64,000 nucleotides of DNA from Myxococcales bacterium (GTDB lineage: Bacteria > Myxococcota_A > Polyangia > GCA-2747355): NCBI GenBank assembly GCA_020431405.1, contig JAGQIK010000373.1:16206-80205 (forward strand), written 5' to 3'. The notes under the pieces were generated by a model. It was not told the DNA's origin and did not search any database. It was given only the letters and a program-made list of their open reading frames with translations. This document shows, piece by piece, positions 9,439 to 19,096 of this stretch. The position numbers and the translations under genes were made by a program. The first letter of the stretch is position 1. Each line of letters opens with the position of its first letter.

Positions 9439-11535
9439 ATGCGCTACGCCTTGGCGACGATGGTGCTCGCGATCCTGGCCGGCCTCGGCTGTCCGGCGGC
9501 AGGAACGCCCAACCAGACCAAGACGGCGGCCAACGCGTCGGGTGGTGGCGCGGGCGGCGGCAGCGGCGCCACTGCCGGCAGCGCCGACGCGGCCGGCGAC
9601 CCGAACAACGGCGCGGCTGGCGCTGGCGCGGCCAACGGCGGCGCAGCGGGCCAGGGCGGCAGCGGCAGCGCGATGACGCCGCCTGATCAGGTCAAGCCCG
9701 AGCGGCGCGTGACGGCCTACCTCGACGGCCAAAGCCGCGTGATGGACATCGACGAGGCGCGCGCCTACGGCTTCACCATCGTCGATCTGTCCGATGATTG
9801 GGTGCCCTACATCTTCTGGTCGAAGACGCCAGGCCAAGACGACTTCGCGCTCAACCGCTACCAGTTCAATTACGTCGGCCTCGCCAACGACAAGGTCGAC
9901 GTCAACGGCGCGCGGCTCGGGCGCGACCGCCACAACTATCACGAGGTCTACGGCATCCCGCCCTCGATCAACGTGCTGCGCAAGCGCTTCCTCGGCGACG
10001 CGCAGAAAGAGTGCTTCAAGTCGCTCGATTACGACTTCTTCAAGAGCTACTACGGGCCCGTTCGCGCCGCCGATCCGGGCAGCTCCAAGCGCTATCAGCG
10101 CCGCTTCTACTCGGCGCGCGCCAAGTTCAAAAAGGCGCTGCGCCAAGCGCGCGTGCGCACCCTCGACGCGCTGTTGGCCAAGCCGCGCTACGCGGCCGTG
10201 GCGCGCAGCTACCGCGCGGCCAAGTGGCGCTACGAGGCGATCAAGAAGATGCAGCAGCGGCTGATCTGCGAGGGCATGTACGGCCGCCGCCGCCCGCGCC
10301 TGCAGCTCGGCGTCGTCAAATGGGCCACGCGCGTGGCGCTGCGCAAGTTCGAGCGCAAGCACAACGTCTACGGCTGGGGCATGATCTTCCAGCGCACCTC
10401 CGACGCACTCGGTCGCACGCCCGTCGAAAACAACTACGAGTCGCTCAAGCGCATCATCACCGAGCGCGTCGTCAGCGCCGCGGGCATCCTCGAGGACGGC
10501 AGCTCGCGCGCGAGCTACACCGGCGAAGACGGCAAGCGCCATCGCGTGCGAAACCTCGTCAAAGAGTTCGGCGACGCGGCGCTACGCCACATGGGCCTCA
10601 CCAGCGCCGAGGCCGCGCGCAAGTGGGTCACCAAGACGCACAGCGCCGATGACTTCAAGCACATGTTCATCGCGGTCAAGCTGCCCGAGGTGCCCGAGTA
10701 CTACTCGACCAACATGGACTTCAGCGTGGTCATCGATCGCGGCGACGTCTGGTACGACCTGCCGTTCAACGACAAGGGCAAGCGCATCGCGCAGCCGCGC
10801 GCGCGCATGCCGAGGTTCACGCTGCTGCTCAAGTACAAGGGCCAGACGTTTCCGCTCGTGCGCTGGCGCACGACCATCGGCGGCTGGAACAAGGAGATGC
10901 GCCACGGCGAGGAGTACTACAAGTACAAGATCTCGGATGTCGGCAAGCGCATCTGGAAGCACATCGTCGCCGGCCCGGCGTGGCTGCCGCCCGACAAGAC
11001 GCCGCCGCGCGACATGGTCAAGTACGCGACGGTGCGCGGGCGCGCGCAGCGCGTGGTGGCGCAGAGCGTCTTCGGTCCAGGCTACGCGTCAGCTTACGGG
11101 CTGGCGGCGGCCTACCACATCGAGCCGCGCAGCCACCGCGACAATCAGATCCGCACCCACGGCAGCGTCAACTACATGAGCATCCGCGGCAGCTTCTCGC
11201 ACGGCTGCCACCGACTCTACAACTACAGCGCCGTGCGGCTGTTTTCGTACGTGCTGCGCCACCGCCCGTTCAAGCGCCTCGGCCAAGCGCACGTCGGCTA
11301 CACCAAGCGCTTCGAGTACAAGGGCGACGAGTTTCAGGTCAACATCCACACGCGCGGCTACCGCTACGAGCTGACGCCGCCGGTGCCCGTCAACGTGCTC
11401 AAGGGACGTATCAAGGGCGAGCGCAAAGAGCCCTACGAGGACTACGTCAAGAAGCCGGGCAAGGTCTACCAGAGCGACCTGGTGCCCAAGGGCAAGAAGA
11501 ACGGCAACGGCATGGCTCAGCCGCAGCCGTTGTAG
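9439..11535 (+). CDS. L,D-transpeptidase (YkuD-type) lipoprotein
   Basis: 698 residues. Seen: the signal MRYALATMVLAILAGLGC ends in a lipobox; a Gly/Ala/Asn-rich linker follows (about 20-85); the C-terminal catalytic part has an RTHGSVNYMS loop and the active-site motif SHGCHRLYN with nucleophile Cys590. Known: YkuD-domain enzymes form 3-3 peptidoglycan cross-links or attach proteins to peptidoglycan. The ATG at 9439 has AAAGG about 6 bases upstream, whereas the upstream ATG at 9394 would put 15 polar residues before the signal. The long region between linker and catalytic domain (about 90-420) is basic and of unknown fold. Inferred site: outer face of the inner membrane or inner leaflet of the outer membrane. 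Confidence 0.85.
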   Translation: MRYALATMVLAILAGLGCPAAGTPNQTKTAANASGGGAGGGSGATAGSADAAGDPNNGAAGAGAANGGAAGQGGSGSAMTPPDQVKPERRVTAYLDGQSRVMDIDEARAYGFTIVDLSDDWVPYIFWSKTPGQDDFALNRYQFNYVGLANDKVDVNGARLGRDRHNYHEVYGIPPSINVLRKRFLGDAQKECFKSLDYDFFKSYYGPVRAADPGSSKRYQRRFYSARAKFKKALRQARVRTLDALLAKPRYAAVARSYRAAKWRYEAIKKMQQRLICEGMYGRRRPRLQLGVVKWATRVALRKFERKHNVYGWGMIFQRTSDALGRTPVENNYESLKRIITERVVSAAGILEDGSSRASYTGEDGKRHRVRNLVKEFGDAALRHMGLTSAEAARKWVTKTHSADDFKHMFIAVKLPEVPEYYSTNMDFSVVIDRGDVWYDLPFNDKGKRIAQPRARMPRFTLLLKYKGQTFPLVRWRTTIGGWNKEMRHGEEYYKYKISDVGKRIWKHIVAGPAWLPPDKTPPRDMVKYATVRGRAQRVVAQSVFGPGYASAYGLAAAYHIEPRSHRDNQIRTHGSVNYMSIRGSFSHGCHRLYNYSAVRLFSYVLRHRPFKRLGQAHVGYTKRFEYKGDEFQVNIHTRGYRYELTPPVPVNVLKGRIKGERKEPYEDYVKKPGKVYQSDLVPKGKKNGNGMAQPQPL

Positions 11536-11541
11536 CGCTAG

Positions 11542-11850
11542 CTATTTGCGGCAGCGCGAGAGGCAGCGGCGCAGGGCGTTGTCGGCCTGTCTGAAGCAGC
11601 CGTTGCGGCCGGCGCGGTCCGTCGGTGGGATCGCGCGGCAGCGCTGGTAGCTTTGGCTCTTGGCGCGGTAGCACGCGTCGCGGCAGGCGCCGGTGGGCGC
11701 GAGCGGTGTGGGCTGCGACGGCGACGGTGCCGCGTGCGCCCGCCCTATCGCCAACCGCCCCATCACCAACAGCCCCACCACCAACATCAATGCGATGAAT
11801 ACCGCGGCGATGGTGGCCGTCGGGCGGGCGTGCGTGTCAGCTTTGGCCAT
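11542..11850 (-). CDS. Small membrane-anchored Cys-rich protein
   Basis: 102 residues. Seen: a short cytoplasmic N-terminus, one transmembrane helix (IAAVFIALMLVVGLLVMG, about 15-32), a Pro/Ser linker and a 45-residue C-terminal domain with six cysteines in CxxxC pairs (CRDAC, RRCLSRC) plus two single ones, rich in Arg. The Cys spacing suggests three disulfides outside the cytoplasm. The ATG at 11850 fits the membrane topology better than an upstream in-frame start (12030). It is convergent with the L,D-transpeptidase gene by 6 bases. I do not recognise the family. Confidence 0.55.
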   Translation of the reverse strand: MAKADTHARPTATIAAVFIALMLVVGLLVMGRLAIGRAHAAPSPSQPTPLAPTGACRDACYRAKSQSYQRCRAIPPTDRAGRNGCFRQADNALRRCLSRCRK

Positions 11851-11957
11851 GCTCTGCCGATCATCATAACAGCCGATTGCATTCTCGGCGCACGCGCAAT
11901 ACGCTGCCCGCGCCGCAGGCCCACCGGCGGATGGGCCTTCATAGTGAGGTGATATCG

Positions 11958-13943
11958 ATGCGTTTGATGAGTGCGCGCTGGGTCGTGGTCGCCGCGATGA
12001 TCTCGCTGCTGCCGCTGCCCGCGCAGGCACGAAAGAAGAAGCTGAGCCTGGCCGAGCTGGCCGCCTTGGAGTGGAAGCTCGAGCAAGCGACCAACTCGCT
12101 GACCAAAGAGGCGAGCGTCGCCAAGCGCAAGAAGGCGCTGGCGCAGCTGGCAGCCATCGATGACCCGCGCGTGATCAAGCCGCTGGCGATGGCGCTCAAA
12201 GAAGACCCCGACGCCAAGCTGCGGCTCGCCGCCGCCGAGGCGCTGAGCAAGCACCGCACGCCGGAGGTCAAGGGCGTGCTGCTGCTGGCGAGCAAGGCCG
12301 ATCCCTCGTCGGACGTGCGCGCGGTGGCCAAGCGCGCGCTGCCGCGCATGCGCCGCATGCAGCCGGCGCAGCTGCCGCTCAAGGCGCAGAAGTTCAGTAA
12401 GCCCTCGACGGTCAACGGCGCGGTGATCCGCAAGACGCTGCAGCTTCCGGGCGGCAGCGCGCGCAAGTGGGCCATCTGGGCGGCCAACGGCACCAAGTTC
12501 CGCGGCCGCGAGGCGCTCGTCAAAGCCCACCTCAAGTACGATCCGTCGGCGCGCGTGCGGCGCGCCGCCGCGCAGGTGATCTCGCGCATCGCCAAGAAGC
12601 GCGCGCTGCCGGCGCTCATCGCGGCGATCTCGGCCGACGGTGATCCCGCGGTGCGCTTCTCGATCGCGCGCGAGATCGCCAAGTACAACGACGCCGGCGC
12701 TCTCGCGGCGCTGCAGAAGATCGCCGCCGACGACGCCGACGCGACGGTCAAGGCCGAGGCCAAGGACCTGCTCGAGCCGTCGACGCCGGTTGGCCAGCGC
12801 CTGCTCAAGATGCGCATTCGCCTGCTGCGCTCGTCGAGCCCGGCGGTGCGCGTGCGTGCGCTGAGCGAGCTATCGGGCTTCACCGACTGGCGCGCGATGG
12901 TGCCGATGTCGTGCGCGCTGCTGACGGACAAGAGCGCCACCGTGCGCAAGGCCGCGGCGCGCACGCTGACCAACATGCACGACCAGTCGGTGCTCACGGC
13001 GCTGCGCGTGGCCGCCATCATCGAGCCCGACGCGGCGCAGAAGAAGGCCGTGCGCAAGCTGCTGGTCGGCCTGCGCAAGAAGGTCGACGCGCTGGTCAAG
13101 CAGCTTCGGCGCGGCGACGTCAACCAGCGCGCGCTGGCGGCGCGCGCGCTCGGCAACGCGGCCTACCCGCAAGGGCTCAGCGCGCTGATCACCGCCATCA
13201 AGGACAAGGACGCGCGCGTTCGGCTGGCCGCGATCAACGGCCTAACCAACTACAACAAGAAGGCCGCCTTCGACGCGCTGCGCACGGCGGGCAGCGACAA
13301 GGACCGCCGCGTCCGCAAGGCTGTCGACGCGTTCTTCAAGCGCCGTGACCGCCTCAAGGGTTGGCGCAAGTTCTTCAAGGACAGCAACCGCCTGGTCACC
13401 AAGACGATGGATCCCAACCCGACCTGGCGCGCGGACGCGGCGATCGGCCTCGGCGTCGCTGGCGCCGAGCGCACGCTCGGGAGCCTGCTCAACCTGCTGC
13501 GCGCCGACAAGAGCGAGGAAGTGCGGCTGGCGGCGGCGTGGGCGCTGGTGCTGATGGCCAGCACGGCCGGCGAGAAGGCGCTCAAGAAGGCGGCCGCCAA
13601 GGACAAGAGCCAGCGCGTGCGGCTCGCCGCGCGCAAGTACCTCGTGATCCACAAGGTCGGCGTCTCCGACCTGGTCAATCAGCTCGCCGACAGCAGCGCG
13701 TCGGTGCGGCGCGACGCGGCCGAGGCGCTTTCGCTGCGCGCCTCGAGCAAGGTCATGCATCACCTCATCAAGTCGGCGATGTGTGACGCGGATCCGCAGG
13801 TGCGCTCCGCGGCCATGCGCGGTCTGGCGCGCATCGGGCGGCCGCTCGCCAAGAACGTGATCCGCCTGGCGCGCTCGCGCGATCCGGTGCCACACGTCAA
13901 GCGCGTGGCGACGATGATGTACATCCTCGCCGGCGGTAAGTAG
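11958..13943 (+). CDS. Exported HEAT-repeat protein
   Basis: 661 residues. Seen: a signal peptide (MRLMSARWVVVAAMISLLPL, ending in AQA), then repeated ~31-residue helical hairpins of the HEAT/PBS-lyase type, recognisable by units such as DDPRVIKPLAMALKEDPDAK and SSDVRAVAKRALPRM and by the recurring VRxAAA helix. About 16-18 repeats fill the protein. GAGGTG precedes the ATG at 11958 by a normal distance. Known: such solenoids are protein-binding scaffolds. Inferred: a periplasmic scaffold; its convergent neighbour is a second HEAT protein, so the two may act on the same assembly. Strongly basic overall. Confidence 0.85.
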   Translation: MRLMSARWVVVAAMISLLPLPAQARKKKLSLAELAALEWKLEQATNSLTKEASVAKRKKALAQLAAIDDPRVIKPLAMALKEDPDAKLRLAAAEALSKHRTPEVKGVLLLASKADPSSDVRAVAKRALPRMRRMQPAQLPLKAQKFSKPSTVNGAVIRKTLQLPGGSARKWAIWAANGTKFRGREALVKAHLKYDPSARVRRAAAQVISRIAKKRALPALIAAISADGDPAVRFSIAREIAKYNDAGALAALQKIAADDADATVKAEAKDLLEPSTPVGQRLLKMRIRLLRSSSPAVRVRALSELSGFTDWRAMVPMSCALLTDKSATVRKAAARTLTNMHDQSVLTALRVAAIIEPDAAQKKAVRKLLVGLRKKVDALVKQLRRGDVNQRALAARALGNAAYPQGLSALITAIKDKDARVRLAAINGLTNYNKKAAFDALRTAGSDKDRRVRKAVDAFFKRRDRLKGWRKFFKDSNRLVTKTMDPNPTWRADAAIGLGVAGAERTLGSLLNLLRADKSEEVRLAAAWALVLMASTAGEKALKKAAAKDKSQRVRLAARKYLVIHKVGVSDLVNQLADSSASVRRDAAEALSLRASSKVMHHLIKSAMCDADPQVRSAAMRGLARIGRPLAKNVIRLARSRDPVPHVKRVATMMYILAGGK

Positions 13944-13969
13944 CCGCCAGCCACGCGGCCCGCGCCCGC

Positions 13970-16303
13970 CTAGCTGTTCCCGCCGCTGATGATGCCGTCG
14001 ATGTACTGCTTGTTCTGGCGGTACAGGCCGCTGCCCGAGTAGCGCAGGTAGCGCGCCACCTGGCTGCGCATCGACTTGTCGTCGCCCGACAGCAGCGACA
14101 TCAGCCGCTGCTTGACGTCGTCGTAGCTCGCGGCGTAGCGCGCCAGCATCGACGCCGCGCTGCGCGCGACGTTCTTGTCGCTGTCGTCGAGCGCGCTGAG
14201 CAGCAGCTTGCGGCCGTGCGGCCCGGGCGAGTAGAGCGACGAGATGATGCGCGTGCGCTCGTTGGCGCTGTCGGCCGCGCGGAAGCGATCGGCGAGCAGG
14301 CCGATGGCGTCTTTGCCGCCGATGCGCGCGAGCTGCTGTGCGGCGTATGACGAGGTGTCCTTGTCGGAGAGCGCGCGGCCGATGGCCGCCACGGCGTCGG
14401 GCGTTCCGATCTGGCCGAGGGCCTGCACCGCGGCGCGGCGGGTGCTGGCGTTGGTATCGCCGAGCCGCTCGCCGAGCAGCTGCTCGGCGGCTTTGCCACC
14501 CACAGAGCCGAGCTGACCGAGCGCCGCCTGCGCTACTGTCGGGTCCGTGCTGCGCGCAGCGGCGAGCAGCCCTGCGCGGTCCTTGGCGTAGCCGAGCGCC
14601 TGCACGGCGTACTGACGCGCCTGTGCGTTGGCGGTGGGGTCGTCGACGATGGCCCGGATCTGGCGCTGCGTCTCGGGGTCGTTCATGCGGCCCAGCGCCC
14701 AGATCGCGCTGTAGCGATCGGTCTTGCTGTTCTTGAGCATGTCGATGAGCAGCTCGCGCGCCTTGTCGCCGCCGAGCTGACCGAGCGCGTTGGCCGCGGC
14801 GCGCCGCGCCGTGTTGTCGCCCTTCTTGAGCACCTCGGCGAGCGCGTCGCGCGCCTTGTCGCCGCCGAGCTTCGTCAGCGCGTTGACGGCCGCGTAGGAG
14901 GTGCGGTAGTCGCCACCGAGCGCGGCCTTCATGAAGAAGCTGCGCGCGTTGGGGTCGTCGATCTTGGCCAGCGCCGAAAGCGCCGCGCGCCGCATCTGGT
15001 GGTTGCCCGAGCGGTAGGCCTCGAGCAGCATCGCCTTGGCTTGGCTGCCCTGGCGCTTGGCCAGCGCCGAGAGCGCGCGCGACGCGACGTACGGCGAGCC
15101 GCTCGCCATCAGCGTTTGCAGCGTCTTTACGACCTCCGGCCCCTTGGCGTTGGAGAGCGCGGAGATGGCTGCCTGCTGCAGCTGCGGCGTGGAGCTCGGC
15201 CCGGCGGCCGCCAGCAGCGCCTGGCGCGCCTCCGGATCGTCGCTGCTGGCGAGCTGCCAGATGGCGTCCTGCGCGAGCGGGCCGCGCTTGCGCACGACAT
15301 CGATCAGCGCCGCGCGCGCCTCGGGCGTGTCGGCCGAGCCCAGCGCCTGGATCGCGCTGCGGCGCGTCTCGACGTTTTCGCTCTGCAGCGCAGAGGCCAC
15401 CGCCTGCGCGGCGGCCGCGCTGCCCTTGCTGCCGAGCGCCTGCAGCGCGGCCTTGGAGATGGCGCGGTCGGAGCTGGCAGCGAGTGACGAGAGCAGCACG
15501 TCGACGTCGTCACCGGCGTAATTGGCGAGCGCCGAGACGGCCACCGCGCGAGCGCTGCTGTCGCCGCTCTGTGCGAAGCGGATCAGCGACATCTTGGCCT
15601 GCTGCGTGCCGAGCGCGCCGAGCGCGCGCAGCGCGGCGTCGCGCACGCTGCGATCGCTCAGCGCGCTCGAGCTCTGCGCGAGGCGCTCGAGCGGTTGCTG
15701 GGCGCTGCTCGAGCCGGTCTGACCGAGCGCGCGGATCGCCGCGGTGCGCAGCGGCTCGTCGCGTTGCTTGGCCAGCGGCAGCAGCGCTTGCACGGCGCGC
15801 TCGCCACCGGCGCTTCCCAGCGCCGAGATCACCGCCGAGCGCAGCGAGCGCCCTTGCACCTCGCCGAGCAGCTCGACGAGCAGCTCGGCAGCGCGCGCCT
15901 CGCCGAGCGCGTTGACGGCCACGCGCTGAAGGCGCGTGTCACCCGAGCGCACGATCTCGGCCAGCTCGCGGCGCGCCGCGGCGTCGCCGAGCAGCCCCAG
16001 CTGGCGCACGGCGGCGACGCGCACGCGATGGCTGGTGGCGTTTCGCAGCGTCTCGATGACGGCGCTGACCGCCTGCCGCCCGCCGTTGCGTCCGATCTGG
16101 TGCAGCAGCCGCACGCGCTCGGCGTAGCCGGCGGCGGCGATGCGCTGCTTGAGCTGCTCGAGGTCTTCCTTGCTGTCGGCCCGCACGACGGTCCGCGGCT
16201 CGGACGGCTTGCGCAGCCATCCGACGGCGGCGGCGGCGGAGAGGATCAGCACCAGGACGCCGAGCGCACGAGTGCGCCGACGAAGTCGCGTGACATCGCC
16301 CAT
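13970..16303 (-). CDS. Membrane-anchored HEAT-repeat protein
   Basis: 777 residues. Seen: an Arg-rich start and one transmembrane helix (about 13-30, ALGVLVLILSAAAAVGWL), then more than twenty HEAT repeats of about 31 residues with a strong consensus around A-hydrophobic-x-ALGxLG and RRAAAxALG. GAAAGG lies 5-7 bases before the ATG. The repeats are more regular and Ser/Gln-richer than those of the convergent HEAT gene at 11958, so the pair is not a simple duplication. Known: solenoid scaffold. Inferred: a periplasm-facing scaffold held in the inner membrane. Confidence 0.85.
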   Translation of the reverse strand: MGDVTRLRRRTRALGVLVLILSAAAAVGWLRKPSEPRTVVRADSKEDLEQLKQRIAAAGYAERVRLLHQIGRNGGRQAVSAVIETLRNATSHRVRVAAVRQLGLLGDAAARRELAEIVRSGDTRLQRVAVNALGEARAAELLVELLGEVQGRSLRSAVISALGSAGGERAVQALLPLAKQRDEPLRTAAIRALGQTGSSSAQQPLERLAQSSSALSDRSVRDAALRALGALGTQQAKMSLIRFAQSGDSSARAVAVSALANYAGDDVDVLLSSLAASSDRAISKAALQALGSKGSAAAAQAVASALQSENVETRRSAIQALGSADTPEARAALIDVVRKRGPLAQDAIWQLASSDDPEARQALLAAAGPSSTPQLQQAAISALSNAKGPEVVKTLQTLMASGSPYVASRALSALAKRQGSQAKAMLLEAYRSGNHQMRRAALSALAKIDDPNARSFFMKAALGGDYRTSYAAVNALTKLGGDKARDALAEVLKKGDNTARRAAANALGQLGGDKARELLIDMLKNSKTDRYSAIWALGRMNDPETQRQIRAIVDDPTANAQARQYAVQALGYAKDRAGLLAAARSTDPTVAQAALGQLGSVGGKAAEQLLGERLGDTNASTRRAAVQALGQIGTPDAVAAIGRALSDKDTSSYAAQQLARIGGKDAIGLLADRFRAADSANERTRIISSLYSPGPHGRKLLLSALDDSDKNVARSAASMLARYAASYDDVKQRLMSLLSGDDKSMRSQVARYLRYSGSGLYRQNKQYIDGIISGGNS

Positions 16304-16493
16304 CGCGTTGCCTTTCGAGGGGAAATCAGGCGGCCGCAGCCGCAGTAGTTAGTACGCCATTGGACGCCCGAGACTTGCTTTGGTTCTCCGCAATCAATCC
16401 GTCAGCGCGTCCCAGGGTTACGGTCGTGGCGTCCGTGTGTGCACGTACGCTACATCTGCGCGACTTTTTTCATGATTCGTCACGGTGCGTACG

Positions 16494-16523
16494 TTGACCC
16501 ACCCCTGGGTGCCGACCTAGAAT
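16494..16523 (+). promoter_or_regulatory. Sigma-70-type promoter TTGACC-N18-TAGAAT
   Basis: A -35 of TTGACC (16494-16499), an 18-base spacer and a -10 of TAGAAT (16518-16523); each box matches consensus at five of six positions. It lies in the ~310-base gap 16304-16612, which holds no gene I can support, and points at the vWA gene whose start is about 90 bases downstream. A CCCACCCCTGGGTG stretch in the spacer could form a small hairpin. Confidence 0.6.
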
Positions 16524-16612
16524 TACAGAGTTAGCTTTACTCTCAGGATCGCGTGCCGTGAGCGCCCCGGACGCTCGCGACGTCACGTGTGCGCGACCAC
16601 TTCGGAGCCGAC

Positions 16613-19039
16613 GTGCCTCGAATCAAGATCCTCGCTTTCGCCGCGCTTAGCTCGCTTGTTACCGGCACCACAGCGCATGCCCAGATCAAGCCGAAGATCA
16701 TGATCATCTTCGACACGTCGGGCAGCATGCTCGCCAGCAGCAGCGACGGCTCGCCGCTGTGCAACGGCGTCGGCCAGACCAGCCGCATCTACCAGCTCAA
16801 GGTCGCGCTGTTCGACGCGCTGCAAGGCGTCGGCGCCAGCGAGGTGGACTTCGCGTTGGCGACCTTCCCGATGTTCGTCGACCCGATGCGCACCCCCAAG
16901 TGCTCGTCGAGCTGCAGCGATCCGCCGGCGCCCAACCTCTGCTCGGGCCACTACTACGTCACCAACGCCCAAGACTCCGAGTCCAACAGCGGCAACAACG
17001 CCTGCAAGGTCTCGACCCACACCAACCCCAACAGCGCGAGCCAGCAGAACGCCACCTGCAGCGTCGCCGCCAACTGCCCCTGGTACGCCGGCTACAAGAA
17101 CGAAGTGCTCAAGGTCCCCTTCGGGCGTCCGCCCGAAGAGATCCTGCTCTACTTCGACCAGCAGGAAGACGCCGGCCCGGTCGCGGTGCTCACCAACCCC
17201 GAGGTGCGCGCGCGCGGCAACTGGTACACGCCGCTCGGCAAGAGCCTGTTCTACGCGCACGGCTACTTCGACAAAGAGGTCGCGCTGCCGGCCAGCGACT
17301 ACCGCAAAAAGTGCGAGCGCCTGGTGGTCGCGTTCTTCACCGACGGCGAGGAGACCTGCGACACGTCGACCTCTGACGCCTTCTACCCGACCAAGTGGGC
17401 CACAGCGCTCAACCAGAACCTCGGCGTGGTGGTCAACACCGTCGCCATCGACATCAACCAGGGCTCGATCCAAGCCATCGCCAACGCCGGCGGCGGCCAG
17501 TACTTCAACGTCTCGGGCAACGCCAACGCGCTCAAGACGGCGTTCTTGAGCATCATCGCCAACTCGCTTCCGCCCAGCGAGACGTGCAACAACCAAGACG
17601 ACGACTGTGACAACCTCGTCGACGAGGACTTCCCGCTCAAGGGCAAGCCCTGCACCAACGGGCTGCTCGGCGCTTGCGCGCGTACGGGCGTCTACGTCTG
17701 CAAGCCTGACGGCAGCGGCGTGCAGTGCAACGCGCCGACGGCTACCGGCACGGCCGAGATCTGCGACGGCATCGACAACAACTGCAACGGCCAGATCGAC
17801 GAGGGGCTCACCAACTGCACGCCCTGCGCGCCGCAGCCCGAGATCTGCGACGGCAAGGACAACAACTGCAACGGCCAGATCGACGACGGCGTGCCCACCG
17901 GCGTATGCGGCAGCAACATCGGCGAGTGCAAGCAAGGCACGCTCAAGTGCGTCAACGGCATGTCGACCTGTGACGGCGCGGTCGGTCCGCAGGCTGAGAC
18001 CTGCAACAACAAGGACGACGACTGCGACGGACAAGTCGATGGCCTGCTGCGCGCGTGCTACCCGTTCGCCACCGGCTGCGATCCGGTTGCCGGCACCTGC
18101 CAGGGCCAGTGCCGCCTCGGCCAGGAGACCTGCACCGCCGGCGTCTGGGGCAACTGTCAGGGCGCCGTCGGTCCAAGCGCCGAAGTGTGCGACGGCCTCG
18201 ACAACAACTGCGACGGCCAGATCGACGAGAAGGCGGAGTGCCCTGGCGGCTCGCAGTGTGTGCAAGGCCAGTGCACCGAGCCGTGCAACACCGGCGAGTT
18301 TGTCTGCAAGGCGGGCCAGATCTGCAAGGACGGCTGGTGCATCCTCGACAAGTGCGATCGCGCCGAGTGCCACGCCAAGGGCTGGATCTGCGAGGCCGGC
18401 GAGTGTGTCGACCCGTGTAAGGGCGTCAGCTGCAAGACCTTCGAGAAGTGCGTGCAGGGCCTGTGTGTCGACCAGTCTTGCTACAACCCGAAGAACGCCT
18501 GTCCATCGGGCAAGCGCTGCATCGACGGTCAGTGCGCCGACGATCCGTGCGCCGGCGTCAGCTGCGGCGTGGCCGAGTTCTGCTCCAACGGCAGCTGCGT
18601 CAAGCTCTGTGACGGCGTGCAGTGTCCGCTCGGTCAGAGCTGCCAGGTCGTCGACGAGGGCGGAACGCTGCAGACCAAGTGCGCCGACGACGCGTGCGCT
18701 GGCTCGTATTGCGGCAACGGCACGGTCTGCAAGAACGGCAACTGCATCAACGACCCGTGCCTGGCGGTCTCGTGTCCAGGCGGCCAGGTCTGCGTCGATG
18801 GCCAGTGCATCAAAGACCCCTGCCAGACGGTGACGTGCCCGTTCGGCTACGCGTGCAAGCTCGGCAACTGCAGCCCGACCAGCGACGCGACGACCACCGA
18901 TCTGCTCGCGACGGGCGCCGGCGGCTGCGCCTGCAAGCTCGACGCGGGTGACGCGCTCGCATCGCCGCCGCTCTCGATGCTGCTGCTGCTCGGGCTGGCG
19001 CTGCTGCTGCGCCGGCGCCGACGCACGAGGCGAATGTAA
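16613..19039 (+). CDS. vWA / MopE-repeat surface protein with MYXO-CTERM tail
   Basis: 808 residues. Seen: a signal peptide ending in TTAHA; a vWA domain (about 27-300) with the MIDAS motif FDTSGSM; several Asp/Asn/Cys repeats of MopE type (for example CDGIDNNCNGQIDEG); a Cys-rich region of CxxGxxC modules; and a MYXO-CTERM tail: GAGGCACK, a hydrophobic helix (LSMLLLLGLALLLRRR) and an Arg cluster. Known: MYXO-CTERM proteins are sorted to the myxobacterial surface through the invariant Cys, and MopE motifs bind metal. Inferred: a cell-surface adhesin or metal-binding protein. A GTG at 16613 preceded by CGGAG is preferred to a GTG at 16589. It is followed 57 bases later by a paralogue. Confidence 0.85.
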   Translation: MPRIKILAFAALSSLVTGTTAHAQIKPKIMIIFDTSGSMLASSSDGSPLCNGVGQTSRIYQLKVALFDALQGVGASEVDFALATFPMFVDPMRTPKCSSSCSDPPAPNLCSGHYYVTNAQDSESNSGNNACKVSTHTNPNSASQQNATCSVAANCPWYAGYKNEVLKVPFGRPPEEILLYFDQQEDAGPVAVLTNPEVRARGNWYTPLGKSLFYAHGYFDKEVALPASDYRKKCERLVVAFFTDGEETCDTSTSDAFYPTKWATALNQNLGVVVNTVAIDINQGSIQAIANAGGGQYFNVSGNANALKTAFLSIIANSLPPSETCNNQDDDCDNLVDEDFPLKGKPCTNGLLGACARTGVYVCKPDGSGVQCNAPTATGTAEICDGIDNNCNGQIDEGLTNCTPCAPQPEICDGKDNNCNGQIDDGVPTGVCGSNIGECKQGTLKCVNGMSTCDGAVGPQAETCNNKDDDCDGQVDGLLRACYPFATGCDPVAGTCQGQCRLGQETCTAGVWGNCQGAVGPSAEVCDGLDNNCDGQIDEKAECPGGSQCVQGQCTEPCNTGEFVCKAGQICKDGWCILDKCDRAECHAKGWICEAGECVDPCKGVSCKTFEKCVQGLCVDQSCYNPKNACPSGKRCIDGQCADDPCAGVSCGVAEFCSNGSCVKLCDGVQCPLGQSCQVVDEGGTLQTKCADDACAGSYCGNGTVCKNGNCINDPCLAVSCPGGQVCVDGQCIKDPCQTVTCPFGYACKLGNCSPTSDATTTDLLATGAGGCACKLDAGDALASPPLSMLLLLGLALLLRRRRRTRRM

Positions 19040-19096
19040 CGAATAGAGCTTACTTGGATGCGCGACGCCCAGCGCGGGGTCGCGAGAGGACGAAGC

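Noticed and set aside
16304..16612. Possible small gene in the 310-base gap
   Set aside because: No frame with a Shine-Dalgarno and plausible protein; only the sigma-70 promoter is supported.
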